From: Mycobacterium florentinum
GTDB lineage: Bacteria; Actinomycetota; Actinomycetes; Mycobacteriales; Mycobacteriaceae
Length of the DNA stretch: 64,000 nucleotides
Reading direction: 5' to 3'
Assembly (NCBI RefSeq): GCF_010730355.1
Contig: NZ_AP022576.1
Span: 5,704,001 to 5,768,000 of the forward strand
This document shows positions 60,559-64,000 of the stretch, in pieces; positions within the stretch are counted from its first letter, which is position 1, and the number at the start of each line of letters is the position of its first letter. The position numbers and the translations under genes were made by a program. The notes below the pieces were generated by a model that saw only the letters and a program-made list of their open reading frames with translations, had not been told where the DNA came from and did not search any database.

Positions 60559-61308
60559 CTACTTGCGGCGTGCCGCGGCGAGGCGTTCCGCGAACTCCGG
60601 TGCCTGGATCGAGGTGGCCTGTGGGCCCAACTCGACGGCAACGGCCGCCACGTGCAGCTCGTTGTCCAGGCTGCCCGGGCTGTAGGTCGCCCGCATCGTG
60701 GACTTCGTCGCGATCACGACCTCCCGCGGCGCCGATGCCGGACCGGCGGCCAGCTCTCGGGCCGCAGCCACGGGATCATCGGCGACTTTGAGCGCCAGGC
60801 CGTGGCTGACCGAGGCATCGGCGTCAAAACGCAGTCCGAACAGCAGCGCGGCGCGGGCCACCTGAGGTCCGACAGCGCGCTGCAACATCCACGTCATGCC
60901 TCCGCCGGGGTGGATGCCGAGCTTTTGGAATCGCGCGTCGAACAGCGCTGCCGGCCCAGAGATCCGCACGTCACAGGCCAGTGCCAGGTTGAGCCCGGCG
61001 CCAACAGCGGGCCCATTGACCGCCGCCACCGTCGGCAGCGTGCAGTCGGCTACCGCGAGGAAGCCGTCATAGAGGCGCCGCAATCCATCCTCGGCGGCCG
61101 AGCCGAGAGCGGACAGGTCCGCGCCCGCGCAGAACGCCTTGCCTGCACCGGTGACGACCACGGCGTGCACGTTCGGATCGTTTTGCGCGGTGTTGACCGC
61201 ACTGCGCAAACCAGCGGAGATGTCGTCCGTCACCGCGTTGCGCCGGTCTGGGTCGTTGACGGTAATCAAGGCGACACCGCTGTCGACCTCAAGCAGGACG
61301 CGATCCAC
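60559..61308 (-). CDS. Enoyl-CoA hydratase/isomerase family protein
   Basis: This 249-aa crotonase has oxyanion-hole motifs [16 protein letters not shown] and [20 protein letters not shown], then [20 protein letters not shown]. The usual second catalytic Glu before PGGG is replaced (KLGIHPGGG), so it may be an isomerase or other crotonase rather than a classical hydratase. It converges on the LLM gene with a 7-bp gap. It may handle CoA thioesters of the same pathway. Confidence 0.88.
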   Translation of the reverse strand: MDRVLLEVDSGVALITVNDPDRRNAVTDDISAGLRSAVNTAQNDPNVHAVVVTGAGKAFCAGADLSALGSAAEDGLRRLYDGFLAVADCTLPTVAAVNGPAVGAGLNLALACDVRISGPAALFDARFQKLGIHPGGGMTWMLQRAVGPQVARAALLFGLRFDADASVSHGLALKVADDPVAAARELAAGPASAPREVVIATKSTMRATYSPGSLDNELHVAAVAVELGPQATSIQAPEFAERLAAARRK

Positions 61309-61483
61309 GTCAATCCGTTCCTTTCTCGGCCGCGGCCGCGGCTGGATAGTGGGGGAGCAGCGATCACTCGGAACGTTTTGCGCCGCGCGGTTTCGCGGGA
61401 ACGAACACTCATCGTCACGCTACGAGATCGGGTGCAACAAAATCAATTCTGATGTGAGTGATCGTTCATGGCAGTAGAGTTCG

Positions 61484-61531
61484 TTGACGAACGGGCTGCT
61501 GGTTGCCTACTATTGAGACGCATTATCTCAA
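61484..61531 (+). promoter_or_regulatory. Promoter plus TetR-type operator of the oxidase-subunit operon
   Basis: TTGACG (61484-61489), an 18-bp spacer and TACTAT (61508-61513) are followed at once by TTGAGA-N7-TCTCAA (61513-61531). The operator covers the predicted start site. The same arrangement occurs at 63367-63413. GTTCGT-TG-ACGAAC (61479-61492) is another palindrome around the -35. The rest of 61309-61568 shows nothing else. Confidence 0.65.
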
Positions 61532-61568
61532 AGATGAGCTTGTTGCACTGACAGCAAAGGATGTGTAA

Positions 61569-62192
61569 GTGACCGATGTGATCGGGGTGGCGCGGTCCGC
61601 CGACGACGCCGACCGTAGCCGGTCACAGACCCCCGAACGTCATGTGCCGGGCGAGCCGGGGATCTGGGTGCTGCTCTTCGGCGACATGATGGTGTTCACG
61701 GTCTTGTTCGCGGTGTATCTGCACCAGCGGGCCGGTAAGCCGGGGTTGTTCGCGGAGTCCCAGGGGGCACTCAACCGCTCGCTGGGTGCGACGAACACCC
61801 TCGTGCTGCTGACGAGTTCGATTCTCGTGGTGTTCGCCACCCGCGCCTTGCGTCGTCCCGAACAGCGCCACCTGGCGCGACCACTGACCCTGGCCGGCGC
61901 GCTGGTGGGCTCGTGCTTCGTGGGGATCAAAGCCTTTGAGTATCACGAAAAGGTAGCGGCCGGGATCACCCCGAGCACCAACGAATTCTTCATGTACTAC
62001 TTCGTGCTGACCGGACTGCATCTGGCGCACGTGATCATCGGGCTGATCGTTCTGACGGTCCTGTCGACCTTGGCCCGCAAGCCGGAGCCGACCAAAACAC
62101 ATATGGCCTTCTTTGAGGGTGGCGCGTGCTTTTGGCATATGGTCGATCTGCTGTGGATCGTCATTTTCCCTTTGATCTTCCTGGTGAGGTGA
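61569..62192 (+). CDS. Cytochrome c oxidase subunit III/NorE-like protein
   Basis: This 207-aa protein has five membrane helices (about 30-50, 73-93, 105-125, 142-165, 182-205) and heme-copper subunit III features: PGEPGIWVLLFGDMMVFTVL, FVGIKAFEYHEKVAAGITPS, FYYFVLTGLHLAHVIIG-type block, and FFEGGACFWHMVDLLWIVIF. The short five-helix form matches NorE-like proteins. GTG 61569 follows AAAGGA. It is in an operon with a subunit-IV-like gene. No catalytic subunit I is in the window. Confidence 0.88.
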   Translation: MTDVIGVARSADDADRSRSQTPERHVPGEPGIWVLLFGDMMVFTVLFAVYLHQRAGKPGLFAESQGALNRSLGATNTLVLLTSSILVVFATRALRRPEQRHLARPLTLAGALVGSCFVGIKAFEYHEKVAAGITPSTNEFFMYYFVLTGLHLAHVIIGLIVLTVLSTLARKPEPTKTHMAFFEGGACFWHMVDLLWIVIFPLIFLVR

Positions 62193-62194
62193 AC

Positions 62195-62470
62195 GTGAAT
62201 TCGGTGGTACGGACCAACGCCTCGCTTGTCTGGTTTGTGCTGTGCGCGCTGACTGTCGTGTCGTGGGCATTGGGCACTGACCACGGATTCGGCGAGGGAC
62301 ATCATCTGCCGGCAAGCCTGGCAATTTTCGTTGTCGCGATCTTCAAGGTCCGCCTGGTCGGCCTCTATTTCATGGAGCTGAAGATGGCTCCGCGCCCGCT
62401 GCGCGGCCTTTTTGAGGGTTATTGCGTGGCGCTGTTAGGGCTGCTGACAGGCATGTTCGTCTTCGCCTGA
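62195..62470 (+). CDS. Cytochrome c oxidase subunit IV/NorF-like membrane protein
   Basis: This 91-aa protein has three membrane helices (about 10-28, 39-61, 68-90) with SLAIFVVAIFKVRLVGLYFM and a typical FxEGYC before the last helix. It is the usual small partner of NorE-type proteins. GTG 62195 has GAGG five bases upstream, and the gene begins 2 bp after the upstream stop. It may support an alternative oxidase or an oxygenase system. Confidence 0.82.
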   Translation: MNSVVRTNASLVWFVLCALTVVSWALGTDHGFGEGHHLPASLAIFVVAIFKVRLVGLYFMELKMAPRPLRGLFEGYCVALLGLLTGMFVFA

Positions 62471-62544
62471 TGTCGCCGTGAGCTCGACATTCCACATTGT
62501 GCGACATGTAGCCTCTAAACTAGGCACAACTGTAAGGGAGTTCA

Positions 62545-63219
62545 GTGCCGAAAAATGTGAACGGTAGGACCAACGGCCGCCCACGCGGGCGACCGCGCCT
62601 GACCATCGACCGGGACGCCGTCGCGGACGCGGTGGCAGAGCTGTTCCATTCGGGCGGGTACGAGGCGGTTTCCATCGTTGACACCGCGGAGAAATTGTCG
62701 GTATCCCGCGCGACGCTGTACCGAACCGTCCCGACCAAGCAGGATCTGCTCGGCATACTCTTCGAGCGCAGTACCCGCGAGATCACCGAGCGAGTCGAAG
62801 CCGCGATCCGCAATATTGCCGATCCCGGCGAGCGGCTCAAAGAGATGGTCCGGCTGCAGTCCGAAGCGGCGGTGCAAATGCGCAGCTATATGCCTGTTTT
62901 CTTCGACGGCGGTGACCTACCCAACGATGTCGTCCAGCGTTGGCACAAATGGAGCCGGCAATTCGAGAAGCTGTGGGTTTCGGTGGTCGCCGACAATATG
63001 GAGGCCGGCAATATCGAAAAAGGCGATCTTGTCGTCACCACCCGATTGATCCTCGGGATGATCCTTTGGGTATCGCGGTGGTATCGCCCCAAGGAAAAGA
63101 TCACCGCAGATGAGATCGCGGACCACGCAATTGGGCTGCTGCGGTTGGGGTATGTGCCCGCGGAGAACGGTAGTCGCAAGTCCGCGGCGCCGCGGCGCCG
63201 GCGCACCACGGCCCGCTAG
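62545..63219 (+). CDS. TetR-family regulator, probable repressor of flanking operons
   Basis: This 224-aa protein begins with a Gly/Arg/Pro-rich stretch (GRPRGRPRLTIDRDA). HTH: FHSGGYEAVSIVDTAEKLSV, SRATLYRTVPTKQDLLGILF. The helical ligand domain has QRWHKWSRQFEKLW, and the tail is basic. GTG 62545 follows AAGGGAG at four bases. It sits between two gene units whose promoters share the same 19-bp inverted repeat and is the obvious candidate to bind it. Confidence 0.92.
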   Translation: MPKNVNGRTNGRPRGRPRLTIDRDAVADAVAELFHSGGYEAVSIVDTAEKLSVSRATLYRTVPTKQDLLGILFERSTREITERVEAAIRNIADPGERLKEMVRLQSEAAVQMRSYMPVFFDGGDLPNDVVQRWHKWSRQFEKLWVSVVADNMEAGNIEKGDLVVTTRLILGMILWVSRWYRPKEKITADEIADHAIGLLRLGYVPAENGSRKSAAPRRRRTTAR

Positions 63220-63366
63220 TCGACGACAGTGCGCACGGTCGTTCTCTGGGGACTGAGTTCATACTCGTAGCTCCCCGATCTGATCTTGCAGTTCAGGGTG
63301 CTTTTTGGCCGGCAATGACGATGTTGTCGGCGAACGGGCTCTCGCACGATGATTCGACAGCAGATG

Positions 63367-63413
63367 TTGCGCCGACCGCGATATTTGTCCTATATTGAGA
63401 CGCGATAGTTCAA
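63367..63413 (+). promoter_or_regulatory. Promoter plus TetR-type operator of the flavin monooxygenase gene
   Basis: TTGCGC (63367-63372), an 18-bp spacer and TATATT (63391-63396) are followed by TTGAGACGCGATAGTTCAA (63395-63413). The operator matches 61513-61531 at 15 of 19 positions, including the CGC of the spacer, and takes the same position relative to the -10. The rest of 63220-63498 shows nothing else. Confidence 0.6.
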
Positions 63414-63498
63414 AAAGAGACGACACTGCCACGAGAGGTTTCGCCGTCGGGCGTTGACCGGTTGTCGTGACGCAGAAGTCGGAGGCGGAGGAACGTTC

Positions 63499-64000
63499 AT
63501 GACCACTGCCGTGTCGGTGCCCTGGGAGAGAATTCCAAACTGGGTTGAGAAGCTTCGGGTAGCGCTGGAAGATGCCAATCTTCCTACGCTGCTGCTTGTC
63601 TTACAGCATCTCACCGGTGACGGAAAGTGGACCAGCCCGCCATTTCGGCCCCTGCGCGGAAAGCCGTTGGACGACAACGACTCCGGCGGTTTATCTCCTG
63701 AAATTCAGGCAGAGGTGCGGGCTTCGGCGCTAGAGGCAGTCGTCGCGTACTACGAAGGCCGTCTTGAACCAGTGACCCCGTCCCCGGATGAGGTGACGCG
63801 CATGCTCGGCTGCGCGATGGTCGAGGAGGTGCCCCTTGAGTACGGCGAACTCCTCTCGGAGGAAATGGATTTCATCTCACGCGACATCGAGATACCCGCC
63901 GAGTCAATCCCCAGCGACTTTCGGGTTGCCATCATCGGAGCGGGCTTGTCCGGCATCTGCATGGCGATCAAACTCGCGGCTGCCGGGGTCGACTTCGTCG
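63499..64000 (+). CDS. Flavin-containing monooxygenase (Baeyer-Villiger type), partial
   Basis: From ATG 63499 (GGAGG seven bases upstream) 167 residues are visible. A helical N-terminal extension of about 135 residues (VPWERIPNWVEKLRVALEDA; EVRASALEAVVAYYEGRLEP) precedes the FAD-binding Rossmann motif VAIIGAGLSGICMAIKLAAA. The extension is typical of longer mycobacterial class B monooxygenases acting on ketones. The gene runs off the right edge, so the second Rossmann motif and the fingerprint are not visible. Confidence 0.88.
   Translation, partial: MTTAVSVPWERIPNWVEKLRVALEDANLPTLLLVLQHLTGDGKWTSPPFRPLRGKPLDDNDSGGLSPEIQAEVRASALEAVVAYYEGRLEPVTPSPDEVTRMLGCAMVEEVPLEYGELLSEEMDFISRDIEIPAESIPSDFRVAIIGAGLSGICMAIKLAAAGVDFV

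Noticed and set aside
1..64000. CRISPR array, prophage or intact transposon
   Set aside because: No regularly spaced repeats with unique spacers, no phage structural genes and no complete transposase were seen.

Overview
The window is high-GC (about two thirds G+C) actinobacterial chromosome and is almost certainly from a Mycobacterium. It carries an MmpS/MmpL pair, a complete yrbEAB-mceABCDEF operon with two Mce-associated genes, an MPT51-type antigen-85 paralogue, LpqH-, MPT64- and DUF7373-like lipoproteins, PknH-like Ser/Thr kinases and an EmbR-like regulator. The many LLM-class (probably F420-linked) oxidoreductases and TetR regulators suggest an environmental or opportunistic species. 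The species itself cannot be fixed from the sequence alone.

1-9.4 kb: a partial EthD-like gene and a small membrane protein precede a CAT-anticodon tRNA. Right after the tRNA come an IS481-type remnant and a 712-aa repeat/membrane protein. A degenerate copy of the tRNA 3' end follows at 3857-3894, so this 3-kb block looks like an old tRNA-targeted insertion. A 199-bp fragment of the flavin monooxygenase gene at 8081 abuts that repeat. The mmpS-mmpL operon therefore lies between a gene and a partial copy of it.

9.4-17.4 kb: two lower-GC methyltransferase genes, one preceded by a Cys-rich 29-codon ORF. Between and beyond them are a HAD phosphatase, an excalibur protein, an orphan histidine kinase and a three-gene operon of secreted beta-propeller and MPT64-like proteins.

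17.5-31 kb: a Ser/Thr kinase plus EmbR-type regulator; a protealysin-like M4 protease with an adjacent emfourin-like inhibitor; a TPM protein; a secreted C39-like protein; a second PknH-type kinase in an operon with two lipoproteins; a YchJ-like protein; an alcohol dehydrogenase-like protein; and tRNA-Cys.

31-41.3 kb: esterase/hydrolase genes with HxlR and TetR regulators, a six-helix membrane protein, and a TetR-APH-LLM-LLM operon.

41.3-53.5 kb: the Mce lipid-importer operon, with a recognisable sigma-A-type promoter and a roughly 235-nt leader. YrbE permeases and Mce proteins probably build an envelope-spanning lipid channel, and the two Mam proteins probably stabilise it.

53.5-64 kb: secreted proteins (CAP domain, LpqH-like, MPT51-like), a 36-aa small protein and an LLM-APH-LLM cluster that mirrors the one at 36-40 kb. 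An enoyl-CoA hydratase follows. Last is a small regulon in which a TetR gene sits between a cytochrome-oxidase-subunit III/IV-like pair and a flavin monooxygenase. Both of those promoters carry the same 19-bp operator in the same position, which is the clearest new regulatory circuit in the window.
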